Of a stretch of 6,066 bases of DNA, positions 1-5,122 are shown one piece after another. The stretch lies in NCBI GenBank assembly GCA_902475475.1, contig CABRZY010000111.1, positions 1 through 6,066 of the forward strand, written 5' to 3'. The position numbers were made by a program, and so were the translations under genes. The notes beneath the pieces are model-generated. The model ran no database searches, was not told the DNA's origin, and saw nothing but the letters and a program-made list of their open reading frames with translations. Within the stretch, counting starts at the first letter, position 1. Every line of letters starts with the position of its first letter. This DNA comes from an uncultured Collinsella sp. GTDB lineage: Bacteria; Actinomycetota; Coriobacteriia; Coriobacteriales; Coriobacteriaceae.

Positions 1-1133
1 TCGGTTGCGGCGGCGTCGGCGTTAGCCACAGTATCATCGCTGGCCTCGGCCTTGGAATCGCCCTGCAGCTCGGCCTCGGCCTGCTGCTCGGACGCCTTGG
101 CCTTAGCGGACTTCTTACGACCGCGCTTGGGCTTCTCGGACGCAGGCCGTTCGACGTCCTGGGGCTCGGCGGCATCAATCGATGCATCGACGGTCGTCTC
201 GGCGGAATCCTCGGACGCACCCTTCTTGGCAGCCTTGGCCTTGGACGTGCGCTTAGCAGCAGTACGATGGCTGCGACCAGGACGGACATCGGCGAGCTCG
301 ACATCGGCGGGAGCGGCCTCGGAAGTCGTAGCATCCTGGACGGGTGCATCGGCAGCGGTTGCAGACTCGGCGGTCGCCGCAGCATCCCGAGCGGCTGCAG
401 CTGCGGCTGCGGCCTTCTCTGCCTCGACGAAGGCCTTGGGCTTGCGACCGCGACGGTGCGGGCGCAAAGCCGGATCGACAACGGGAACTTCGCTGGCCTC
501 GACAGACGCATCGGGCTCAACAGGCGATGTGCCCTCCCCTGCCACGGAACGGACCGAAGCCTCAGTGAGCTCGGGGGTTACCTGATCGGCAACCTGCTCG
601 GCCTTAGCAGCCGAGCGACGGCGTGTGCGCGGTACCGGCTTCTCGGTCGGCTGGTCGGCGACAGGGGTCTCGGTGGCGGCAGGTGTCTCGGGCACAGACG
701 GAGCTGCAAGCTCGGTCAGAGCCGCGGCCTCGCGCTCGGCAGCACGACGGCGGGCGCGCACCACCTGAGCCTCGCTAATCTGCGCCAACGCACGCGCCTG
801 CGCGACCTCATCGGAAATCGGCTCCGAGGAGTCAGCTGCAACGGTGCGCTTGGCGCGCGTCGTGCGCGTGGCACGGCGCTTGGGCTTGGTGACCTCCTCG
901 CCGTCAGCGACAGGCTTGGCCGCGCGGCGCGTGCGCTTGGGCTTTGCCGGAACAGCCTCCTCACCAGTTGCAGGCACGGCCTTCTCAGCCGTTGCAGGCG
1001 TAGGCGTCGAAGCAGCCTTAGGCGTCTCAGGAGCCGAGGCATGCGCGGGCGCCGCGACCTGGTCCGACGCAACCGGTGCAGTGGGAGCGGCCTGCGTCGT
1101 CGTTATTTCGTTTTCTTGCTGTTGATCAGACAC
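1..1133 (-). CDS. rho: Transcription termination factor Rho, N-terminal extension (3' end outside window)
   Basis: Rho is a hexameric RNA-dependent ATPase/helicase that ends transcription; only 377 N-terminal codons are in the window, so the RNA-binding and ATPase domains are not seen. The visible part is low-complexity and probably disordered: about 95 of 377 residues are Ala, there is no Cys, Trp, Tyr or internal Met, and F235 is the only Phe. Basic patches recur at about residues 64-73, 83-97, 126-134, 169-177, 224-233, 284-304 and 334-346, separated by Glu/Asp/Ala/Pro stretches; eight Ala run at 241-248. RRGRKP (227-232) and KRGRKK (336-341) resemble AT-hooks. The start is GTG at 1133-1131: an in-frame TGA lies 12 nt upstream and no ATG follows in frame. 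The ribosome binding site is weak. Identification rests on composition and on lying downstream of argS on the same strand, as rho does in many actinobacteria. IF-2 or another basic-tailed protein remains possible. Confidence 0.72.
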   Translation of the reverse strand, partial: MSDQQQENEITTTQAAPTAPVASDQVAAPAHASAPETPKAASTPTPATAEKAVPATGEEAVPAKPKRTRRAAKPVADGEEVTKPKRRATRTTRAKRTVAADSSEPISDEVAQARALAQISEAQVVRARRRAAEREAAALTELAAPSVPETPAATETPVADQPTEKPVPRTRRRSAAKAEQVADQVTPELTEASVRSVAGEGTSPVEPDASVEASEVPVVDPALRPHRRGRKPKAFVEAEKAAAAAAAARDAAATAESATAADAPVQDATTSEAAPADVELADVRPGRSHRTAAKRTSKAKAAKKGASEDSAETTVDASIDAAEPQDVERPASEKPKRGRKKSAKAKASEQQAEAELQGDSKAEASDDTVANADAAAT

Positions 1134-1271
1134 AGTGTTTGCTCAACTTTCTTTTCAAGCCCTGTGATCACATGCTCCCTGCATAAACCTTCAGGGCGGC
1201 TAAACAGTCTAGCTCCGTCAAATACCGACGGACATCATTGATCTGTATCGAGATATTTGCGTCATATACGC
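1134..1271 (-). promoter_or_regulatory. Putative rho 5' leader with hairpins
   Basis: If transcription starts about 7 nt after the candidate -10 box, the rho mRNA has a leader of about 135-140 nt. It contains a CCGTC/GACGG hairpin (arms 1227-1231 and 1215-1219), a CCCTG/CAGGG hairpin (arms 1192-1196 and 1177-1181), and a 10-bp palindrome TGTGATCACA (1163-1172). A 15-codon frame (MTQISRYRSMMSVGI, 1265-1218) opens at the extreme 5' end, without a ribosome binding site. In E. coli the rho leader is a target of Rho autoregulation; a similar role here is inference from length and position only. Confidence 0.35.
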
Positions 1272-1277
1272 AGCGTT

Positions 1278-1305
1278 AGTGTAACACAACCGCAACCACC
1301 TGCAA
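1278..1305 (-). promoter_or_regulatory. Candidate rho promoter (extended -10)
   Basis: On the minus strand there is a -10 box TACACT (1283-1278) preceded by TGT, giving the extended form TGTTACACT. A weak -35 TTGCAG (1305-1300) lies 16 nt upstream. It faces rho and is the best sigma70-type candidate between the argS terminator and the rho start. A poorer alternative, TTGTCC-16-TAAGAA, lies further upstream near 1325-1350. Confidence 0.45.
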
Positions 1306-1389
1306 CTTAGTCATTGAGGACGTTCTTAAACGACTAGTCAAAAGGGACAATCTTTGGTTTAACACCCACAAATCTGACTGCCTCCGCCA

Positions 1390-1539
1390 AAACTATGACG
1401 GTTTACTACGATGAATCGCTCAACCGCGATCACTCCGAAACTTGTTGAACTAAAACCGCAGGTAGATGCCTTGCACTTTTTTGCGAAAAGCCGGCGTAGT
1501 TGGAATTTCTCATTTCATCGTAGTAAACCGGCATAGTTT
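1390..1539. repeat. 150-bp element bounded by a 26-bp inverted repeat
   Basis: The left arm (1390-1415, beginning AAACTATGACGG) and the right arm (1514-1539, read on the minus strand, beginning AAACTATGCCGG) match at 25 of 26 positions; the difference is A versus C at arm position 9. The spacer is 98 bp and not palindromic, and the flanks show no clear target-site duplication. Read outward-in, each arm encodes the same peptide start, M(T/P)VYYDE, on opposite strands. The arms are far too well matched to be chance. No transposase is present, so a MITE-like or other dispersed element, an invertible segment or a paired protein-binding site are all possible. Its nature is inference; the repeat itself is seen directly. 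Confidence 0.8.
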
Positions 1540-1583
1540 CGTATTTCCAGCAGTTCCAAATTCGTCAATACGTCGGCGTTTGC

Positions 1584-1617
1584 AAAAAGCCCGACCTCCA
1601 ATGTGAGATCGGGCTTT
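1584..1617 (-). terminator. Rho-independent terminator of argS
   Basis: A 13-bp stem with one mismatch has arms 1605-1617 and 1586-1598, core AAAGCCCGA/TCGGGCTTT, and a 6-nt loop. On the minus strand it is followed directly by a T run (1588-1584). It begins 45 nt after the argS stop codon and is a textbook intrinsic terminator. The AAA/TTT flanks would also allow weaker termination in the plus direction. Confidence 0.88.
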
Positions 1618-1662
1618 CAAGGCTTAGTTAAACCAAGTCTGTACGGTCAAATGACCCGTAGC

Positions 1663-3516
1663 TTACATCTGCTCGGGCGCGGAAACGCCAACGAGGGTGA
1701 GCACCAGGGCGAGCGTCACGCGGACGGCGTCGCAAGCGGCCAGACGGGCACGCGAAAGCTCGGGGTCGACGGGACGGCCCTCGCTCGGCAGAACCTGGCA
1801 GGCAGCGTAGAAGCTGTGGAAGTCGCCGGCGAGTTCCTCAGCAAAGTGCGTCAGACGGAACGGGGCGCGGTCGCGAGCGCAGCTGGCGATGAGGTCGGTG
1901 AGCTCGTTGAGCTTGCGCGAAAGGGCGAGCTCGGTCGGGTCGGTCAGCAGCGAGTAATCGACGTTCTCACCGATGGCCCTGGCGGCGACGGCCTTCATGC
2001 TCATCTCGTCAGCCTGCTTGGGCGTAACGTCAGCAGCACGGCGCAGGATGGAGCACACGCGGGCGTGAGCGTACTGCACGTAGTACACCGGGTTGGAGTT
2101 GTCGCGCTTCTTGACGGCCTCAATATCGAAGTCGACCATCTGGTTGGAGCTCTTGGAGATGAGCGTGTAGCGAGCGGCATCGGAGCCGACCTCGTCGACG
2201 AGCTCCTGCAGGGTCACCATGGTGCCCTTGCGCTTGGACATACGGACGGGCTTGCCGTTACGCAGCAGGTTGACGAGCTGGCCCAGCAGAACCTCGAACT
2301 TGCCGGGATAGCCAAGAGCGTCGCAGACGCAGCGGACGCGCTCGATGTAGCCGTGGTGGTCGGCGCCCCAGATGTCGATGACGTGGTCGACGCGCTGGAA
2401 CTTATCCCAGTGATAGGCAACGTCGGAGGCGAAGTAGGTGTACTCGCCGTCGGACTTGATCAGAACGCGGTCCTTGTCATCGCCCAGGTCGGTGGAGCGG
2501 AACCACAGGGCGCCGTCCTTGGTGTAGAGGTAGCCCATCTTGTCGAGCTTCTCAAAAGCGCGGTCGACGGCGGAGGTGCCGGCGGTCTCACCCTCGGTGT
2601 CCTTCACATACAGCGAACGCTCGGAGTACCAACGATCGAAGTCGCAATTGACGGCGTGGCAGAGGTCGCGCATGTTGTCGACCATCTTCACATAGCCGCG
2701 CTCGCGGAAGCTCTCCATACGCTCCTGCGGGTCGGCGTCGACCCACTTATCGCCGTCGGTGCGCCAGAACTCGGCAGCCTCGTCGATGATGTAGTCGCCG
2801 CCATAGGAGTCCTTGCCCAGGGTCTCGGCAAAGTTGTCCTGATACGGATGGGTCTCGGGGTGCTCGTCGTTCTCGTCGGCAACAAAGGCGTCGCGGTCGG
2901 CGATCAGCAGCTTGTGAGCCTCGTCGATATCCACGCCCTGCTTGGCGATGATGTCGGCAAGCTGCATATAGCGCGTGCTGATGGAGTTGCCGAAGGTGTT
3001 CATCTGAGAGCCGTGGTCGTTGATGTAGAACTCACGCTGGATGTCGTAACCGGCGTGGTCCATCACACGGCAGAGCGAGTCGCCCAGCGCGGCCCAGCGG
3101 CCGTGGCCGATGTGCATGGGGCCGACGGGGTTAGCGGAAACGAACTCGACCTGGGTCTTCAGGCCACCACCGACGTTGGACTTAGCGAAGTCCATGCCCT
3201 TCTCGCGAGCCTCGCCAAAGATGGCATTCTTGACGGCAACGGAGAGGTAGAAGTTGATGAAGCCGGGGCCTGCGATCTCGACCTTCTCGATCGCGGGGTC
3301 CTCGGGCATATGGGCAACGATGGCCTCGGCGATCTTGCGCGGGGCGCAGTGGGCCAGCTTGGCGGACTTCAGGGCCATGGTAGAGGTCCACTCGCCATGA
3401 GAAGTGTCAGCCGGTCGCTCGATAGCGCAATCGTCAAGTTCAAATGCGGAAAGGTCGCCGGCCTCCTGGGCCGCAGCAAGCGCAGCGCGTACCAGCTCTT
3501 CAATCTTCTCGGGCAT
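1663..3516 (-). CDS. argS: Arginyl-tRNA synthetase
   Basis: This class I aminoacyl-tRNA synthetase charges tRNA-Arg with arginine using ATP in the cytoplasm. The protein is 617 aa. Residues 1 to about 95 form the ArgRS N-terminal additional domain, ending in the typical GPGFINFYLS segment (83-92). The Rossmann catalytic core carries the HIGH signature in SANPVGPMHIGHGR (HIGH at 135-138) and the KMSKS-type loop as RMSKRKGT (425-432). From about 475 the DALR anticodon-binding domain begins (YYVQYAHARVCSILR) and runs to the C-terminus. The ATG at 3516 is chosen because AAGGAGG lies 4 nt upstream. A 30-codon in-frame extension to a GTG at 3606 would overlap the promoter and lacks family similarity. 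No T-box-like leader is evident in the roughly 60-nt 5' UTR. The gene is complete and ends in TAA, with its own terminator downstream. Confidence 0.97.
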   Translation of the reverse strand: MPEKIEELVRAALAAAQEAGDLSAFELDDCAIERPADTSHGEWTSTMALKSAKLAHCAPRKIAEAIVAHMPEDPAIEKVEIAGPGFINFYLSVAVKNAIFGEAREKGMDFAKSNVGGGLKTQVEFVSANPVGPMHIGHGRWAALGDSLCRVMDHAGYDIQREFYINDHGSQMNTFGNSISTRYMQLADIIAKQGVDIDEAHKLLIADRDAFVADENDEHPETHPYQDNFAETLGKDSYGGDYIIDEAAEFWRTDGDKWVDADPQERMESFRERGYVKMVDNMRDLCHAVNCDFDRWYSERSLYVKDTEGETAGTSAVDRAFEKLDKMGYLYTKDGALWFRSTDLGDDKDRVLIKSDGEYTYFASDVAYHWDKFQRVDHVIDIWGADHHGYIERVRCVCDALGYPGKFEVLLGQLVNLLRNGKPVRMSKRKGTMVTLQELVDEVGSDAARYTLISKSSNQMVDFDIEAVKKRDNSNPVYYVQYAHARVCSILRRAADVTPKQADEMSMKAVAARAIGENVDYSLLTDPTELALSRKLNELTDLIASCARDRAPFRLTHFAEELAGDFHSFYAACQVLPSEGRPVDPELSRARLAACDAVRVTLALVLTLVGVSAPEQM

Positions 3517-3527
3517 AGATCCTCCTT
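3517..3527 (-). promoter_or_regulatory. Ribosome binding site of argS
   Basis: A consensus AAGGAGG (3527-3521) lies 4 nt before the ATG at 3516. It settles the start at MPEKIEEL rather than at the longer in-frame GTG. Confidence 0.9.
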
Positions 3528-3583
3528 GTGTTAAAGCCCCCGAGCTCTTGGTCACTCGTAGGGCAAAAGCCAGAGTTTGTAGC

Positions 3584-3612
3584 ACTCTATCACAAGCGAC
3601 GGGCACTGTCGC
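3584..3612 (-). promoter_or_regulatory. Candidate argS promoter
   Basis: On the minus strand, -35 GCGACA (3612-3607) is followed after 17 nt by -10 TAGAGT (3589-3584). The -10 is preceded by TGA, giving an extended -10 TGATAGAGT. The predicted leader is about 60 nt. Spacing is ideal and both boxes match the consensus only partly. Confidence 0.5.
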
Positions 3613-3632
3613 AGGGTAAAGCTAATAGATAT

Positions 3633-3642
3633 TGCATATGCA
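3633..3642. promoter_or_regulatory. 10-bp palindrome TGCATATGCA
   Basis: A perfect 10-bp palindrome lies 20 bp upstream of the argS -35 box. It could be a regulator half-site pair, but a single palindrome of this length may occur by chance. Confidence 0.25.
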
Positions 3643-3688
3643 CAAAAATGACTACAGCTTGTATGGAGTCACTCAAAGATGCCGGTCT

Positions 3689-3707
3689 GCCTGCAGATTA
3701 TGCAGGC
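3689..3707. repeat. Small perfect hairpin in argS-carD intergenic region
   Basis: The arms GCCTGCA (3689-3695) and TGCAGGC (3701-3707) enclose the 5-nt loop GATTA. No T tract follows on either strand, so it is unlikely to be an intrinsic terminator. It sits about 110-130 bp upstream of the carD promoter and could be a binding site or a structural remnant. Confidence 0.4.
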
Positions 3708-3815
3708 GTTGAAAATGCGTAAAGGTGTGAATGAGCTGCGTCTGTTATCGAATACTCTTACCTATCAGAGTTGTGTGCTTTTCCTGCATAAAGTAACGGT
3801 TTGCGCACGTCAGCG

Positions 3816-3824
3816 TGTTATTCT
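3816..3824 (+). promoter_or_regulatory. Candidate carD promoter (extended -10)
   Basis: TGTTATTCT forms an extended -10 (TGT plus TATTCT at 3819-3824). No good -35 lies 16-18 nt upstream, which is tolerated by extended -10 promoters. The predicted start is near 3831, giving a leader of about 28 nt. Confidence 0.45.
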
Positions 3825-3828
3825 AGAC

Positions 3829-3844
3829 ATACGTAAATTCGTAT
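3829..3844. promoter_or_regulatory. Dyad ATACG-N6-CGTAT over the likely carD start site
   Basis: Perfect 5-bp inverted arms (3829-3833 and 3840-3844) flank a 6-bp AT spacer and overlap the predicted transcription start of carD. The position suits a repressor operator, but this is inference from one short dyad. Confidence 0.25.
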
Positions 3845-3858
3845 AAGTTGGAGGTAGC

Positions 3859-4344
3859 ATGTTCTCAATCGGTCAACACGTCATTCATCCGGGTCAGGGA
3901 GTCTGCACCGTCGTCGGTTTTAGGGACGACACACCGCAGCCCATGCTACTGCTCGAGACCAAGCAGGGACATGCGCAGACGATCCTCATGTACCCCGTGG
4001 CGCAGGCCGACCGTTTGCACGCCGCCATCTCGCAGCAAGATGCCGAGCACCTGCTGAGCCACTATGACGAGCTGGAGTGCGACACCTTCACCGAGCGCAA
4101 CAGCTCACTTGAGGAGACGCACTTTAAGCAGCAGCTCAAGCTGGGTGCGCCCGAGACGGTCCGCGTGGCAAAGACCATGATGCACCGCATTCGCCAGGCC
4201 GAGGAAGCTGATAAAAAGCCCAGCTCCTACTACATGCGCGTACTCAAGGAAGCCAAGCGCCGCTCCATCGAGGAGTTCGCCGTGGCCTTGGGCGTCACCG
4301 AGGAGGACGCCGAAGCCCGCCTAGCCCAAGCCGCCCTCAACTAA
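3859..4344 (+). CDS. CarD/CdnL-family RNA polymerase-binding transcription regulator
   Basis: CarD-family proteins bind the beta subunit of RNA polymerase and tune open-complex stability at many promoters. The 161-aa length is normal for the family. Residues 1 to about 55 are the Tudor-like RNA polymerase-interaction domain, opening with the characteristic MFSIGQHVIHPGQGVCTVVGF. Residues from about 58 form the helical C-terminal domain, with SYYMRVLKEAKRRSIEEFAVALGVTEEDAE (123-152) matching the family's conserved final helices. The ATG follows GGAGG by 4 nt. The protein contains no tryptophan: around residues 81-95 (NSSLEETHFKQQLKL) the position that I align with mycobacterial W85, which wedges into the minor groove, is Leu84. 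It may therefore be a divergent paralogue. It is probably a single-gene transcript, since an extended -10 promoter precedes it and a strong terminator follows. I leave the symbol empty because carD versus cdnL naming is not settled for this branch. Confidence 0.9.
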   Translation: MFSIGQHVIHPGQGVCTVVGFRDDTPQPMLLLETKQGHAQTILMYPVAQADRLHAAISQQDAEHLLSHYDELECDTFTERNSSLEETHFKQQLKLGAPETVRVAKTMMHRIRQAEEADKKPSSYYMRVLKEAKRRSIEEFAVALGVTEEDAEARLAQAALN

Positions 4345-4357
4345 CCCAACCGCGCCA

Positions 4358-4398
4358 AAAACCACCACAAAGGGGACAGGCACCTTTGTGGTGGTTTT
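4358..4398 (+). terminator. Strong hairpin terminator after carD-like gene, copy 1 of a 39-bp repeat
   Basis: A perfect 16-bp stem with arms AAAACCACCACAAAGG (4358-4373) and its complement (4383-4398) encloses the loop GGACAGGCA. It ends in TTTT and more T-rich sequence. It starts 14 nt after the stop codon. Positions 4360-4398 recur identically at 5070-5108. On the minus strand the left flank also gives a T run, so it can act in both directions. Confidence 0.85.
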
Positions 4399-4414
4399 CT
4401 TGTTCTAGTAGTAT
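4386..4414 (+). promoter_or_regulatory. Weak candidate promoter of the HD-domain gene
   Basis: TTGTGG (4386-4391), inside the right arm of the terminator stem, is followed after 17 nt by TAGTAT (4409-4414). An alternative is TTGTTC (4400-4405) with 16 nt to TATCGT (4422-4427). Both are poor matches. Some promoter is expected here because a strong terminator separates the gene from carD. Confidence 0.25.
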
Positions 4415-4452
4415 TCATTCTTATCGTTACCCACGAGCACAAGGAGTCTCCT

Positions 4453-5052
4453 ATGGCAGAGCCGCTTTCCGCCGGAATCACCCGCGACCGCGCGTTTGAA
4501 CTGCTTAACGAGCACAACAAAGACCCGTTCCACATCACCCATGGCGAGACGGTCGAGGGCACCATGCGCTACTTTGCGCGCGAGTTCGACCCCGAGAACG
4601 AGGAGTTTTGGGGCATCGTCGGCCTGCTGCACGACTTGGATTGGGAGGAGCATGAGGACGACCCCATGAACCACACCATCTATGCTGCCGAGATTCTTAA
4701 GGGCGAAGGTGCGTCTCCCGAGCTCATTCGCGCCATCCAGACGCACACGTCGGACTTCAACACCTCGCTGCCCAAACCCGAGCTGCAGATGGAAAAAATC
4801 CTGTTTGCCTGCGATGAGCTCACCGGCCTGATCGGCGCTGCAGTCATCATGCGCCCGAGCAAGAGCGTTATGGACTTTACGACCAAGTCGCTCAAGAAGA
4901 AGTTTAAGGACAAGCGCTTTGCCGCCGGCTGCTCGCGCGACGTGATTTCGCAGGGCGCCGAGATGTTGGGCTGGGAGCTCACCGAGCTCTTTGACCGCAC
5001 CATCGCGGCCATGCAGTCCTTCGCCCCCGACCGCGATACCTTCCAGGCCTAA
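4453..5052 (+). CDS. HD-domain protein, putative metal-dependent phosphohydrolase
   Basis: HD-superfamily enzymes are metal-dependent phosphohydrolases; the substrate here is unknown. The 199-aa protein shows the HD ligand pattern: H30 in THGETVEG, H60-D61 in GLLHDLDWE, His at 74 and 98, and D121 in FACDELTGLIGAA. The C-terminal stretch RPSKSVMDFTTKSLKKKFKD (134-153) followed by AAGCSRDVI (157-165) is a hallmark of a small stand-alone HD family I know from Firmicutes and Actinobacteria, annotated only as HD-domain or hydrolase. There is no signal peptide or membrane segment, so it should be cytoplasmic. The ATG follows AAGGAG by 6 nt. The gene stands alone, bracketed by two identical hairpins (4360-4398 and 5070-5108) and convergent with proA. 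Nothing in the context points to a substrate. Base composition resembles its neighbours. Confidence 0.88.
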   Translation: MAEPLSAGITRDRAFELLNEHNKDPFHITHGETVEGTMRYFAREFDPENEEFWGIVGLLHDLDWEEHEDDPMNHTIYAAEILKGEGASPELIRAIQTHTSDFNTSLPKPELQMEKILFACDELTGLIGAAVIMRPSKSVMDFTTKSLKKKFKDKRFAAGCSRDVISQGAEMLGWELTELFDRTIAAMQSFAPDRDTFQA

Positions 5053-5069
5053 CCGCCCACGCCACCTAT

Positions 5070-5109
5070 AACCACCACAAAGGGGACAGGCACCTTTGTG
5101 GTGGTTTTT
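5070..5109 (+). terminator. Hairpin terminator between HD gene and proA, copy 2 of a 39-bp repeat
   Basis: Positions 5070-5108 are identical to 4360-4398: a 14-bp perfect stem (AACCACCACAAAGG and its complement) with the same GGACAGGCA loop, followed by TTTTTCTTT. It begins 18 nt after the HD stop codon and terminates that gene. Since proA converges and ends at 5123 it may also serve proA, but the minus-strand T tract (GGTGGTTAT) is poor. Confidence 0.85.
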
Positions 5110-5122
5110 CTTTGCGCGGGCG

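Larger units (their letters stand above)
1134..1662. other. Intergenic region between argS and rho
   Basis: This 529-bp AT-richer stretch holds, from the rho side, a leader with two short hairpins, a candidate rho promoter (1278-1305), a 150-bp inverted-repeat element (1390-1539) and the argS terminator (1584-1617). Short reading frames exist inside the inverted-repeat element but none has a convincing ribosome binding site. Positions 1306-1389 and 1540-1583 show nothing I can name. Because argS has its own terminator and rho its own candidate promoter, the two genes are probably transcribed separately although they point the same way. Confidence 0.7.
3517..3858. other. Divergent intergenic region argS / carD
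   Basis: This 342-bp region separates two divergently transcribed genes. It holds candidate promoters for argS (3584-3612) and carD (3816-3824), a 10-bp palindrome, a 7-bp-stem hairpin and a dyad over the probable carD transcription start. A 24-codon frame beginning MTTACMESLKDAG (3648-3722, plus) has no ribosome binding site and is not called a gene. No RNA gene or riboswitch was recognised. Confidence 0.6.

Noticed and set aside
1..1133. Translation initiation factor IF-2 as the identity of the left-edge gene
   Set aside because: IF-2 also has a basic Ala/Pro-rich N-terminal region, but its conserved N-terminal helical segment is not seen, and IF-2 normally sits with nusA. The argS neighbourhood favours Rho. 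It cannot be fully excluded without the missing part.
267..1241. Plus-strand open frames opposite the rho extension (52-585, 267-1241, 844-1125)
   Set aside because: They are antisense to a repetitive Ala/Lys/Arg-rich coding sequence, giving Arg/Leu/Gly/Ser-rich strings with no domain and no ribosome binding site.
1340..1360. AAAGGGACAATCTTT as a degenerate relative of the 39-bp hairpin
   Set aside because: Only the GGGACA core and a 4-bp stem are shared, too little to claim a third copy.
1355..1636. 10-bp inverted pair TTGGTTTAAC (1355-1364) / GTTAAACCAA (1627-1636) around the 26-bp inverted-repeat element
   Set aside because: It is not concentric with the 26-bp repeat, and a match of this length over some hundreds of bases is reasonably likely by chance.
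1603..3534. A 643-codon plus-strand open frame almost exactly opposite argS
   Set aside because: It mirrors argS in a GC-rich genome where few codons give stops on the other strand. It reads as Val/Gly/Leu-rich sequence without motifs, while argS has all its signatures.
3517..3606. 30-codon N-terminal extension of ArgS to a GTG at 3606
   Set aside because: It lacks a ribosome binding site and overlaps the candidate promoter, while a consensus ribosome binding site precedes the ATG at 3516.
3648..3722. 24-aa plus-strand frame beginning MTTACMESLKDAGLPADY
   Set aside because: No ribosome binding site precedes it and it spans the hairpin at 3689-3707; there is no independent sign of coding.
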